Assembly: GCA_029255685.2 (NCBI GenBank)
Contig: CM055311.2
Span: forward strand, 14,592,952 to 14,656,951
Source: Silene conica
Taxonomy: Eukaryota > Streptophyta > Magnoliopsida > Caryophyllales > Caryophyllaceae
Direction of reading: 5' to 3'
Length of the DNA stretch: 64,000 bases
Positions 37,697 through 49,633 of this stretch are shown one piece after another. The notes beneath the pieces are model-generated. The model saw only the letters and a program-made list of their open reading frames with translations, was not told the DNA's origin and did no database searches. A program made the position numbers and the translations under genes. Numbering within the stretch: position 1 is the first letter of the stretch; each line of letters starts with the position of its first letter.

Positions 37697-38300
37697 CTAG
37701 AGCTGACAAAAGTCGACCCGACCTGATGAACCCGACCTGACCTCCCGAAACCCGGCCCGATACAACCCAAGAATTGGCCGGGTGAACCGAAACTGAACTA
37801 ACCCGACCCGAACCGACCCGCTAACCGATAGCAGCATTATTTTCCAACCCGAACCCGAGCCGAACCGAACCGACCCGCTAACCGATAGCAGCATTATTTT
37901 CCAACCCGAACCCGAGCCGAACCGAACCGACCCGGCCCGTGACCCGATATTTCTCAACCTGGTAAATGACGTTATAATGAACTAACTTAATAATGGTTTA
38001 AATGACACCAAATTGACATTCTTCGTAATTATTTTAACTTAAACTTCAATTAATACATATATTCATTAATTAAACATAAAATTATCATCTAAAACTAAAT
38101 ATATAAGATAAAATATATGTCAATAACCTGACCCGCTAATGACCCGACCTGAATTATCACACGTTGATGACCCGACCCGAAGATGACCTGACATGAACCA
38201 AACCGACCCGAACCCGCCACTAACCCGACATAACCCGAACTCGATATGACCCAATCTGCTTTGACCCGACCCATAACCAACTTGAGTGACCCGATTGCCA
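37697..38300. repeat. CCCGACC-rich dispersed repeat with tandem duplication
   Basis: Rich in CCCGACC and GAACCGA phrases at both ends (37710-37950 and 38130-38290), with an AT-rich centre. At about 37799-37924 a unit of 64-67 bp containing CTAACCGATAGCAGCATTAT is duplicated in tandem. Similar CCCGACC/GGGTCGG-rich repeats are widespread in plants. A related piece is at 43500-43880. Confidence 0.65.
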
Positions 38301-39674
38301 CTCTACTTTTGTCTATTGGTTTGTTGATCGATCAAAGTCCATCTTGCATTTGAAGGTGTTCATTTTCCCCTTGCCCTTTCCCTCACCTTCTCCATGTAAG
38401 TTCCCCAATAAAAACTATGTATGTTTTCTTAAATTATCTTATGTTCGGCGGTTACACGTTTGATATGTTGACTCCCCCTCCCACTCACCCTTTCCCTCGC
38501 CTGACGTATATGTGACTAATGTGCATGTATGGCTTTTTGTTCGGTTTTCATCAAGATATTTCTTGAATGCTCTGCTGATTTTCAATTGTATTTTCATATT
38601 AAGGGTCAAACTTTTTGGCATGGTATCAATATGAACTTGGTCTTTGAGATTAAATGTTTGAAATTCCTTACGTGGTAAGTTATAATCGGTGTTTTTATTT
38701 ATAGCCAACTAGAGTTGAGTTTTGCTTTTGTTGGGTGGGAGGGGTGATTGGTCAAGTTTTTTATCGGTTTGTTTTTTGTCCTTTAATGGGTTTTCATTCT
38801 TTTTGTGTGGTTGAGATATGAACAAGATGATCACTTGGAACCTATGACGGTGATGGTTGGATTATTTATGTGATAACTACATTATATATTATCCCTTTAT
38901 TTATGTCAAAAACTCTTACTTTAGTTCTCATTTTTGATGTACTTAATTGTTGAATTACTTGAGTTTATGATTAAATAGCGTAAATGAGCTTCATCGGGTA
39001 GTTCGCTAACCTTTTTGTAGTGTTAGCTCACTTTCCCATGCAAAACCAATCAACATTTAGAAGCCAATGATCAAGATTACCTCACTTGTGTATCTCCCAA
39101 GACTAGCTAGTGTAACACGATCAATATTGGTGCAAGTAGAGACCAGCCGATGTAACTCATTTAGCCTTGTTGGTGTATCTCCTTCCTCCAACTAGTGCAT
39201 TGTAGTCTACTTCAATGTAACTCAACCCAGTCGGTGCTTCTCTATAGCTTGTTGGCGAAACTCGGCCTAATCGGTGTAACTAGGGGTGGCGGGTGTAATG
39301 TTACACCAGTTGGAGCAGCCGATGGACCTAATTTTGTGTTTAGGTTGTAATTTGGTGTTTTAGGCCTTTCGTATATATACCCAAATACCCATTTTTGTAA
39401 CACGCAACACATTACACTTCAATTTAGAGACAAAATAGGGTTTATGTAAAATTTGAGAAGGAGATTAAATTCCAACTTTGTTCTTTATTTTATTCAAATT
39501 AATATTCAAGTTGTCTTTACTGATAGGCCTAATTTCGTGTTTAGGTTAAAATAGGCTCGAACCGAATGCCTTGCCACCTAAAGACGAGGTTATGCCTAGG
39601 CCGGCCGGCCGGCCACAGCCTAAGCTAACTTTTTAAGAGCATGTAATACATAAGCAACTTAATATTAAATAAAA
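38301..39674. other. Intergenic, no gene seen
   Basis: No coding region supported. 39100-39310 has several loose repeats of 'gtgtaact'. A GGCCGGCCGGCC run lies at 39600-39613. Confidence 0.4.
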
Positions 39675-39800
39675 CCCGTGTGACATAGTGGTAACCGGTG
39701 AAGTATTAAGTACATTCCTCTTTAAGAGGTCAGGGGTTTGAGGAATGTATGTTGCATTTTAAGATTTATTTTTGAGTTTTGAGTTTTTAACAATTTACTT
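39675..39800 (+). mobile_element. Possible tRNA-derived SINE
   Basis: TGACATAGTGG at 39681 resembles an RNA polymerase III A box and GGTTTGAGGAA at 39735 a decayed B box, at tRNA-like spacing. T-rich sequence follows. No target duplication was defined. Confidence 0.4.
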
Positions 39801-40119
39801 CATTTGTTAAGACTGTCATCTAAACCTTTTTTTTGTCAATAATAGTTCTTTCGCCAGAGTACTATTTATCTGATTTTATCCTAATTTTAATGTATCATAA
39901 AGGCGTTTTTAAGAGATTTATTATTGTTTATGCTTATAATTTTATTCATTGCTTAACCTGGTATCAAGAATGTTTTATAAATATCAAGTAAATTTGTTAG
40001 AAAAAAAAAAATCAATACATAACTCAATAATTCAATATGTTTATACTCTCTTAAAAATCCTATTAAATATAAAAAAACGTTGACATATTGGTGTGCCTTA
40101 ATGAATGAGTATATATCGA

Positions 40120-40838
40120 TAAAATAAAAATCGGCCCAGGTATAAATTTCTTCCTAGCTTCATCCATGTTGCCACCAGTTCTGACAATAAAGAACTGGCC
40201 AGTAGTTGTGCTGAGCTGAAGGAGCAAAGCGCTGTGCTGAGGAACCAGGTGGTGAATCTGAAGGTGGAGCTAGCTGAATATAAGAAGTTGAGCAATGTTG
40301 ACATGGACCATCTTGCTAAGACATGCCATGTTCTTACCGATGGGCTTTCGGAGGCTGAAGTGAAGATCAGGGTTCTGACTGACTTGGCCACCAATGTTGG
40401 CACATATGCTACATGGCAAGGCATGATCAACTATATGCAGGATTATGTAGAAGCACGCCACTTGTCCCAGGTTTGGAGGAGGAGAAGACATATCAACGTA
40501 AACGTCCATATTCCTCCAAATACGAGTATCCTGCTGAGGTTAGTGAAATCAACTCCCATGTAGGGGGGATTGCTACTGAGGATGCTGCCACTTGGGACGT
40601 TATTGTAACACCCCTATATATCAAAGTGCCTTACCAAAGATCACAAAGGCATATAAAAGAGTGTGAGACATCTTTGTTCTAAAGGAGCTTTTTGCCGAGT
40701 TTGAAGATGTGGCTGATGGTGAATGTGTGTACATGGGCAATTCTTCTTTCGTTGTGATCACGAGAAAAAGGCAAGATCTTTCTCAAAATGACCTTGGGGA
40801 AAACTTTTGCTCTTAATAATGTTTTATATATTCCAACT
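40120..40838 (+). pseudogene. Fragments of transposon genes
   Basis: From about 40170 to 40500 the plus strand reads a coiled-coil-rich peptide (ELKEQSAVLRNQVVNLKVEL, later ATWQGMINYMQDYVEARH) without a proper start, typical of plant transposon-associated proteins. From 40604 a TGTAACACCCC start of an LTR lasts about 75 bp. From 40680 to 40838 a copia protease segment follows (DGECVYMGNSSF, then with frame changes a FALNNVLYIPT-like end). All are truncated. Confidence 0.6.
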
Positions 40839-41080
40839 GTAACACCTCAATTATCCGTTCAAGATATTTAAGGCATTTTCCATCTCGGTTTCCCGAGGTA
40901 GTAGCTTCGGAGATACAATCAAGAACGCTTTTTAATATAAATGAACTTTAATGTTATACAACTTGAGGAATAAAATGAAAATAAAACCCAATACTAACTA
41001 CACTTCTAACTATCGTATACAACTCGTGACCATCAACCTCGTCCAACTCCCGCCCCCAACCTCAGAGAACCTGGAAAAAC
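40839..41080 (+). repeat. LTR fragment (TGTAACACCTC start)
   Basis: Begins TGTAACACCTCAATTATCC like gypsy-type LTR ends and is cut by the next LTR at 41081. Confidence 0.45.
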
Positions 41081-41574
41081 TTTTGGAGTAAGTGTCCTCA
41101 ACAATAGTGCGATCACTTGATTTAACTATCATTATAAATCTCATAATAAGAATACACAAGGGATGATTATTATATATAGTAAACCGATCAACATTAATCG
41201 GTAACGATTGGCTAGCTAGAGTTTGACGTTACTGTCGTATGACGGTGGTGATTAGTTGATCCTGTAAGGTCACACCTATAGGACGGATCCCAAAACAGAA
41301 AAGTTAATTGATCGTATATCGATAAGGATTAACTAAATCCTTAATTTGAAAAAAATGAGATAATAAAATCTTATTTTAGTGTGATTTAATAAGATCCGAA
41401 ATTAGCTTAGTAAATAAAATGTTTTGTTATTAATAATTAATCGATGTTTAGGAAACATGCGAGATTAGAATACATGATTAATTATAAATACAAATGATGT
41501 AATTTATAATTAAAGTGACTTTTACATATATCTAATTATGAATTACATGTATAAGTTGTCAATTGTTATTAATT

Positions 41575-42761
41575 AGAGTAAATTAATAATTACTCCCTCC
41601 TATATACCACTTTTCTAAAATAACTCCCTTTTAAAAACTTTTTATTATTCTACTCCCATAAAAGTTACTCAGGTTATAATTTACACCCAAATTGATTTTC
41701 CGGTGACGGAATCCGTCAAAATTCCAATTTTTTGTTTTCGTGCCTAATTTTCGGACGGAAATACCCTTCTGGACTATTTTATAACTCCAGCTATCCTTCT
41801 TCTCTATTCTCCTTATTCTACTTCTGCTTCATCCATCTTATCCCTCTTTTATAACTCCGACAATTTTCTACATATTATTATCACAACAATTAGGATTCAA
41901 ACTACAAAAAAAAATAGGCATGTTGTGTAATTTCAAACCCAGAAAGTATGATTTTAGACCCAGAAATTTGGATTAAGGACGCATTTACTAGGATCGTAAA
42001 CTAATGTTTGAGACATAAAAACACATAAAATTAGGGTTTAAACCCATAAATTAGGGTTACAAACCCAGATTTGGGGATTTACCAAAAACCCTAATTTAGG
42101 GATTTCGAACCCAAAAATTAGGGTTTTAAACCCTGATTTGGGAATTTTTCAAAATTAGAAATTAAAAACCCTAATTAGAATTTTCAAACCCAGAAATTAG
42201 GGTTTCAAACCCAGATTTGGGGATTTTTCAAAATCATAATTTAAATATCCTAATTTAGGGATTTCGAACCCAGATTTGGGGATTTTCAAAATACACAAAG
42301 TAGGGTTACAAACAAGTCTATGCAAAAAAGAAATTAAAGAAATCAATTTACACACATAATAGTTTAACTATAAAAAAATTGGCAAAGAAAACTTACAATA
42401 TGCAATGATTTTGAATGAACAATGTTGAATTTAGGGGCATAAATTAGGATGAATCAACAATGTCGAATTTTTGTTGAAATTTTTAGAGTGAAATTTGAAT
42501 GACAATGAAAATGTGGGAAATGGTGAAAATGAATGTGAAACAGTTAATGGGTGAAAAACTGAAAATGAATGTGGAAGGGTGAAGAAAAAATATAAAGTCG
42601 AGGGCAAAATGGTCATAAAATATGACTTTTCACCGGAAAACCAATTTGGGTGTAAAATATAACCTGGGTAACTTTTATGGGAGTAAAATAATAAAAAGTT
42701 TTTAAAAGGGAGTTATTTTAGAAAAGTGATATATAAGAAGGAGTAATTATTAATTTACTCT
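41575..42761. mobile_element. Long-TIR DNA element, about 1.19 kb
   Basis: The two ends are inverted copies over about 120-140 bp (left from AGAGTAAATTAATAATTACTCC, right its complement). ATTAATT stands outside both ends (41568-41574, 42762-42768). Alternatively the element is a Stowaway-like one bounded by TA at CTCCCTCC / GGAG (41593-42741). The interior holds a minisatellite with telomere-like motifs. There is no coding region. Confidence 0.7.
42030..42312. repeat. Minisatellite rich in TTAGGGTTT / AAACCCTAA
   Basis: About eight telobox-like motifs in both orientations are spaced by phrases such as AAACCCAGATTTGGGGATTT. It lies inside the TIR element 41575-42761. Confidence 0.7.
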
Positions 42762-43489
42762 ATTAATTATGAGTTGTGGTATTTAATTTGTTAAATATGC
42801 ACAATTAACCCTGGTAACATGTTATGTGTCACATATCACACTTGCAATTGACAAATGGCAAACGATATGTGGGTAGCTGATTTTTACAAGAAAAGAAGAA
42901 AGAAAATGATTTTATTTTATATGATAAATCAAATCATATGGAAAATATAAAAATGTCTTTTGCATTTTCCTATTTTTGATAAGAGAAAAAGTATGTGTGT
43001 AAGGTCACATCATGTCCCGTTTTCTCTCCCCAAATTGTCTCACTCTCCTTATTAGAGGACTTTTGTCCTCTAATTTTATTCTAATGCAAGTGCAAAATTT
43101 TCTCACACTATACATATAATTAGTTTATGTAGTTCTCTCAAAATCTAATTCTACTTCAAATATTTACTAAGGTAGTAAATAATATTAATAATATTAGATA
43201 ATATATCAATTACTAATTTATAATTTCTCGTCTAAAGTTATAAGTTAGGTTTTGGGTGAGTCTTGGGTGCAACACTATTGGAGGATTGATATTTTGGAAT
43301 CTAGGAGCATCATCCTTGTGTTTTAAGCTCAAGAACAAAATCAATAGGTGATTGATTTTGTGCCCTAATTTCCAATTTCTCAATGTAAGGAACTTTTATC
43401 TTATTCTAGTTTTTGCATGGACTAGATACTATGACTTAAAGAATTTAACTTTTAGCATTAGTAGTGACTAATGGTGGTTTATGACCCCC

Positions 43490-43881
43490 TCAACCTTAAC
43501 CTGACCCAATTAGATAAACGGGTTACACGCATCAACCCTAACCTAACCCATTTATTTTTTCTATAACCCAACCTGACCTGTTTAACCCATTTAATTTTTA
43601 ACAGATCAATTTCCACCTATTAAACTCGTTTAACCCGTCCAACCCATAAAAATATAATGCATTCAAAATTAAATTTTACAGCAAGAATAAACCATTTTCA
43701 TGCCTTATTTCGAACTCAAAATAACAAAACCCGATTATATCCCATTTAAATGGATATATCATAACCAATTTAAATTATTATTCGTGTCGGGTTCGTGTCT
43801 TAAGACCCAAACCCTAACCCGAACTATATAAGTTTGAGTCATGTTCGTGTCGACCCAATTACGTAAACGGGTCAAAACACC
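43490..43881. repeat. GGGTTGACCC-type dispersed repeat
   Basis: Phrases of the type AACCTGACCCAATTAG at the left and GACCCAATTACGTAAACGGG at the right suggest an element with related ends. It resembles the repeat at 37697-38300. Ends are not sharp. Confidence 0.45.
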
Positions 43882-44959
43882 TGTTGGAGCATGTGTCCTA
43901 CACAATTAGTGCGACTACAATTTAAATCTCTTACAGGATCACAAAGCGATACTTTGTATATTTATCAACTAATAACGTAAATCAGTAACGGTTGGCTTTG
44001 GTAGAAGTTTGACGTTACTGTCAAACTGATGGCGGTGATTAGTTGGTCCCTATCGGTCACACCTATAGGATGATTCTAAGAAATGTGGTTATATAATGAT
44101 ATAATTACATTGATGCCTAAATTGACTAAATATTAGTCATGGAAATAATACGAATAATTATTTAATACGATTAAATGATTATTAAGAGAAATGAATTAAA
44201 ATGTTAATTCTAAATAAATATAAATGTTATATTTATAAGTTTAATACGCGATATTAAAATTAATTAATTATACGATAATTAATTCTATTATTCTCTGCCG
44301 TATTTATATATATGATAAATCATAATATTGGATAAGTCTCAAAAATAATTGTTTACTTCGGACAACTGAACTACACGACTAGTTTGGTCGAAATTCTTGA
44401 TTGATTTTGGTCCACATGTTATGATTTAATATATAAATATAATAACTTCCAAAAGATCTTTTAACAACTTATAAAATAGAGTTTTATTCAAGTTGAGACT
44501 CTTAATTGTGGATGTTATTTGTGATGTGTGAACATGCTGTGTATGGACTCTCAATTGGTTGAGATTCGCACAATATTATTTCCATTAGAACTCTATATAT
44601 TACTATATAAATAGGGTTCAAGGGAGCTGGCAGAAATAAAGGAAAAACAACGCACAAAAATCGTGAGGTACAGACCAAACAAATACAGTGCAAGGCATAT
44701 TCTTGGATCATCTTGGGTGCAATTGGTAGGAGGATTTATGCCTTGAAATCTATTATACTAGGTTGTTCTTAGGCCAAAAGTAAAAGACTCAATGTTATTT
44801 CTTACCTTCTTATATCGATTTAATTACTTTTATAACATTTATATTAAAGTTAATTTTGATATAATCCTTCCTTATGACATTAATACGATTAATCTCATTA
44901 TGAATCCTTATGACATTAATACGATTAATCTCATTATAAAATATACAAAATTTCCTATA
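43882..44959 (+). repeat. copia 5' LTR, plus strand
   Basis: Starts TGTTGGAGCATGTGTCC and is followed by a tRNA-Met primer site at 44962-44973. The conserved module is at 43984-44074, where the dyad GTTTGAC...GTCAAAC is perfect. A 36-bp unit containing GACATTAATACGATTAATC is duplicated in tandem at 44869-44940. The right edge is inferred from the primer site. Confidence 0.7.
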
Positions 44960-44961
44960 AG

Positions 44962-44973
44962 TGGTATCAGAGC
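44962..44973 (+). other. Primer binding site (initiator Met tRNA)
   Basis: TGGTATCAGAGC just after the LTR at 43882-44959. Only a few bases of internal domain remain before another LTR fragment begins. Confidence 0.75.
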
Positions 44974-44989
44974 ATAGGCTTCAATTTTT

Positions 44990-45689
44990 TTTAATTTGTC
45001 TGTTCTAGATTTTTCATATGATGTTAAATCGTTTCTTGATTTGTAGCGGTTATACTACCTAATGACGTTCATTCTATTCTTGGTTGTTGTTTGTGTGATT
45101 GGACATGTCACCTAGTTGTTGGCCTCTGAGTCGGTCACTTAGTTGTTTACATGATTTTGATATCATTTTTATATATAGCCTTTGATTCTATTTCACATGT
45201 TGATTCATGATGTTTTCACACGTTTTGACTTATCGTTCATGCTTTGGTCATGTTGATTATGTTTGGGAAATGCATATATTATTATTTCTTAAATTATATA
45301 CATGTTCATATGTATAAGATGTTTTGTATTACCGTTTACATGTTTTCTGAGAAAAAGTGGCTGAGAGAACCTCGAATTACTCCCCACTGATTGTGGCGTA
45401 CGTGTTTTATGTATGTAGGTTGGTGCTGTTTGGGGAAGACGTGTGGCTAGCGAGCATTGTTGATCATTCGGCAATTACACTTACGCTTATTTTAGATTTA
45501 GTTCATGTTGTTATCGTGGGATACCTTATCCCTCGTTTATCTAAGTATTCGTGTATAATTTATATTTAATGATTAGTTTTAGTCTTCCGCGAAAAAGTTT
45601 TTAATAAATATGTCGAAAAGTTTTAAAAGTATCGTATTTCCGCTGCAAATTACTTGTTTATCTTTACGTTATATCGCGGGGTGTCACAG
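44990..45689 (+). repeat. LTR fragment (3' part), plus strand
   Basis: Ends TATCGCGGGGTGTCACA. From 45360 it resembles the 3' part of the solo LTR ending at 60600 (shared phrase CTCCCCACTGATTGTGGCG). One hairpin with the same TTGGCCTCTGAG loop as the array at 59.2 kb remains at 45095-45138. The 5' part is missing. It abuts the old copia fragment at 45690. Confidence 0.6.
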
Positions 45690-46723
45690 TGGAGGTTATA
45701 GTATCATGAACTATAACTTTCGCGCTCTTTCCTATATCATTTTGGTTAGCATCTAGTTCGTCATCTATGCCTTCAGAATCTATGATTTCTTCTTCTTCAT
45801 GCTCATGAAAATCAGCTCTTGACAATCTGAAGTCAGGTTCGTCTAATTCTTCTTCCTCGTCTTGTGGGGGATTATCAAACGCGTTATCTTCATTAAAACT
45901 AACGTTAATACTTTCTTCGATACATAAAGTACGCTTGTTAAATACTTGCTATGATCTGAGTGTCCTATAAATATTGCCTCGTTACTCCTTGGGTCGAATT
46001 TGCTTAATCTATTTTTGCCATTGTTATGAACAAAACACTTACTCCCAAAATATCTAAGATGGGAGATATTTGGTTTCCGACCACAAAGGAGTTCATAAGG
46101 AGTTTTCTTTAGAATAAGTCTAATCATAGCGCGATTATGTGTGTAACAAGCCGTGCTAATGGCTTCAGCCCAAAAGTTACGAGGTAGACCACTACACAAT
46201 AACATTTTATGAGCCATGTCTTCTAGTGTTCTATTCATACGTTCAAGGACACCATTTTGATGAGGAGTGCGTGGTGCGGAAAAGTTATGCCCCACACCAT
46301 TATTTACTTGACAGTATTCAATGAAAGCATGGTTGTCGAATTCTGTGCCGTGATCCGTACGAATAGATACTAGGTTTGTCTAATATTTGTTTTGGACTAA
46401 CTTCATGAGATATACAAATTCTTCAAATGTTTCATCTTTATATCGAAGAAATATAGGCCATACAAACCTTGAGTAGTCGTCTACAAGAACGAAAACATAC
46501 CTGGATCATCCTCTACTTCTTACCTTCATTGGTCCACATAAATCCATGTGGATGAGTTCCAATGATTTGTCGGTACTTAGCATTCTTTTAGGGTTGAAGG
46601 AGGATCTTACTTGCTTACATCTGGCACACGTTTAACACATCTTGTCTTGATCGAATTTTATCTTTGGAAGTCCTTCCACAAGATCCCATCTTTTGAGTTT
46701 GTTTAGGATAGATGAGCTTACGT
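45690..46723 (-). pseudogene. Old Sirevirus-like copia element: integrase part, minus strand
   Basis: On the minus strand from 46723 leftward this continues the GAG-pre-integrase and integrase coding of the copy at 60606-63052. The readable part (46295-45843) includes [20 protein letters not shown], the region of the catalytic Glu, and [17 protein letters not shown]. There is a stop near 46637 and later frame changes. It is clearly related to, but diverged from, the young element (51180-52260). Reverse transcriptase and RNase H are absent. Confidence 0.85.
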
Positions 46724-48062
46724 TGTAACATCCCGCATTTTCGTAAATTATATTTTAAAGGTTTTAATTTATTTTACGGAATAAAATAATATTTTAATAA
46801 TAAATCGTAATGTTACCTTTAAACTTCCGTTAAGATCCGTCTTAAGAACCTTAAGTCATTAAGACGAAATAACTTGGCTAAATCAAACCCGACTGAAAAC
46901 CCGTTCACAAACAAGTGACCCGACTCATTTAAGAAAGGACACTACATAACCCTAAACCCTTGACTTATGTCGACATATTCACATTTCACAAAACTCAAAC
47001 ACTGTTACATCCATTTTCCTATTCTCCTCCATTTTCTCAAGCTTCAAACCCAAATTCCGAGCTCATCCGATTTCCGAATCAAGATAAGTCATACATTTTC
47101 GGAATCCTTGCGAAATTTCCAAGACATCTACCTCTTTCAATTTCAATTTCGTTCAACTTGAAAAAGAGGCTGTTTTGAGTAATTTCCGTTTTAAGCCTCT
47201 AAAAACCGTTTTCTTTGTTGTAGGAGCGGACTTAGAAGATCTTGAGGTTGATAACTTCATTGTTGAAGAGGAGCTAGGAGCTTAAAACGCTTTTGAGGTG
47301 ACGATAATGAGTAACTCGTCCTTATTGTTTATATTAGCACAATATGTGGTTTAAATGTTGTGTTTCATATGATTTATGAACTGGAATGGTGTTAAGAACT
47401 TAATAATATGTTAGGTTATGTTTTATATATTCAATGTATGCTAAGAATGGTGAATATGTGTGGGTTGCCTTCCCTTTATTTCTTCTGCCTCTACTTATGA
47501 CAGTCATTTAGACTAGTACTGAATACTAGATAGCACTACTGTAACGCCTATGGCTGCTACTGCTAGTTATTGCACTCTTTATTGTCTACCATGCTATGTA
47601 CGGTACAACATTTCTGAATTGCTACTACTCAATACCTTCTGAAGTGCCTCTGCACTTGCTATTCTGAGGGCTTTTATCCCTTCTGTTTTGCTATGCTTCT
47701 ACATCTACATATGTTCAAAGCTGGTATTACCATTCCTGCTGCTGTCTTCACTTATCGGTGCACTTCTGTTTCTGTGTATTCTTTTGCTTCCCGCGTCTGA
47801 AATTCAGTTCTGCACATCTGATTCTGCCTGAGTATCTGTGCATTGCTACTAACGTCCTTCTGTCCATGCACCAACTACTTCAACTCTATCGCATTGCACC
47901 CGTCTCTGGTCTGTTCAGACCATAACCTTACTGGTCTGTCTATTTTGCGTCTATTTCAGGTCTGATACGGGTCTGATATACGCGTCTATTTCTGGTCTGA
48001 TACAGTCTGTTTTCAGGTCTGATACACGCCTATTTTGGGTCTGTTTAAGGGTTTGATATACG

Positions 48063-48067
48063 CCTGA
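48063..48067. other. Target site duplication of the young element, left copy
   Basis: CCTGA directly before the 5' LTR, matched exactly by 58289-58293 after the 3' LTR. Five bases is the usual length for copia integration. Confidence 0.95.
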
Positions 48068-49546
48068 TGTTGAACCATATATTCAAATATATATATAGTA
48101 TATATGTTTATGTTTCGATAATGACAAGTCTAGATATTTATATATTATATACTCGTATGTATAATCGTGTGCTAAGTGTACAGAACATTAGTAAGAAGAT
48201 CTAATCAATCAAGTATAAAAGATTCAAGCTTATTAGTCAATGAATTGACTAAGTCGAAGATTGATAAAAGATCACAAGCGCGCATAATGAACTAAAGTTA
48301 TATTCATCAACTATAACTTTAGTACAAGATGGATTCAAGTTATAGCTCGTAGCTATAACTCTACATCATGAAGAAATGATCAAGATTTATGTGTGTTTTA
48401 GTTGAAACGTTTGTTTCCTAATTTGTGTCGTGTGATATTAATGTTTGAATGGTATTCTAATTAAATATGGAATTGTTAATCTTAATAGGATTATATAAAA
48501 TATCTCTTAGTTAAATAGGAAATAAATAATTGTCTTATGAGATAATTATTTATTACTAAAATAAACTAAAGATTTTTATATGATTTTAATTGTCAAAAAT
48601 ATATAGTCTAAATATAGTTTGTTTCGATTTTGGAAATCGTGTGATATGCCACATTACCAAAATCGTGTAGGACTTACTTAAATAAATATTATGTATTTAT
48701 TTAATGTCCTAAATAAACTAAGATTATATTATGGTAATATATTTTATTATCTTTGACATGATTTAGGAAGTTGATTTAATAAAGATACTAATTGTTTATT
48801 ATATAAAGATCTTTCCTAAATATGAATTAGGAAATTAATTCCTTATATAATACATATAGTATATTATTAAATCTTTCCTAAAAGATATTAAGATTAGATT
48901 TAAGGTAGTATTACTAAAAGACTAGTATTCTAGTTTAAGTAATATTCCTAAATCATCTAGGGTTTGAATTACCTAGATACATATTCTATATAAATAGACT
49001 ACCTATGACACATTAATTCATACGAAATACACAACACACATACACGCAAATCAAGAGAAAGCCGTCGGTCATATACTTCAATATTCGAGCTTTTAATTGT
49101 CAAATCCGATTCAAGATTCAAGTGCTCAAGCATTGATCTTATTCATTCAAGATTGTGACACCAAGAAAACATTGAAGACTTTATCTTATTTACGTAAGAT
49201 AGATTGAGTATTTAGCGGTACTCGTTGTAAGACAGATATTTAACGGTATTTGTCGTAGCTAGATATTTAACGGTATCTAGATTGAGTTGTGACTAACATC
49301 AAAGTCGCACGAGTAGGGTTGATAAAATTGTAATCCAGAGTTGGTACTAATTTTATTAATCGAGAATAGTGGACGTAGGTCTCAGAGTGTGAGACTGAAC
49401 CACTTCAAAAATATCGTGTCTCTACTTTATTATTGCTCTACTCAACAATCATCATACAACTACACACACATCGAAGAAGATTTTAAAAGAAGGCATACTC
49501 AATTCAACCCCCCCTTCTTGAGTATATTATATCAATAGACTCTTCA
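48068..49546 (+). repeat. 5' LTR of the young element
   Basis: 1479 bp, TGTTGAACC...GACTCTTCA. The promoter TATA box is probably 48987-48996. U3 contains three perfect inverted repeats: 48291-48302 with 48312-48323 (12 bp), 48338-48347 with 48351-48360 (10 bp) and a 9-bp CGATTTTGG / CCAAAATCG pair near 48625-48665. TATTTARCGGTA occurs three times at 49205-49280. Confidence 0.97.
48987..48996 (+). promoter_or_regulatory. TATA box of the 5' LTR promoter
   Basis: TATATAAATA, a good plant TATA box, which would start transcription roughly 30 bases downstream. The 3' LTR carries TATAGAAATA at the same place (57729-57738), the only LTR difference. Confidence 0.7.
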
Positions 49547-49548
49547 AT

Positions 49549-49561
49549 TGGTATCAGAGCC
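49549..49561 (+). other. Primer binding site (initiator Met tRNA) of the young element
   Basis: TGGTATCAGAGCC, 13 bases complementary to the 3' end of plant initiator tRNA-Met, two bases after the 5' LTR. Confidence 0.95.
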
Positions 49562-49633
49562 TCGTGCTCTTGATCGCCTAGCCGCGTGAGTTTTGATCCT
49601 TCTATTGATTCTATATTATATACTTTTTCATCA

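Larger units (their letters stand above)
41081..43480 (+). repeat. copia LTR, plus strand, with nested TIR element
   Basis: The start, TTTTGGAGTAAGTGTCC, aligns with the LTR at 43882 (TGTTGGAGCATGTGTCC), and the shared module lies at 41196-41286. The part after the nested element (43263 on: CTTGGGTGCAAC...GGAGGATT) also aligns with that LTR (44713 on). The right end is not sharp; 43480 is an estimate. Confidence 0.6.

Noticed and set aside
39600..39613. GGCCGGCCGGCC run as a regulatory site
   Set aside because: Short simple repeat with no gene nearby; no basis for a function.
40098..40430. 110-codon minus-strand open frame
   Set aside because: The plus strand of the same region reads a recognisable transposon-type coiled coil; the minus frame is its shadow.
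49586..49633. Earlier start of Gag-Pol at 49586
   Set aside because: That codon is GTG. The first ATG in frame is 49634, in good context, so the extra 16 residues are unlikely in a eukaryote.
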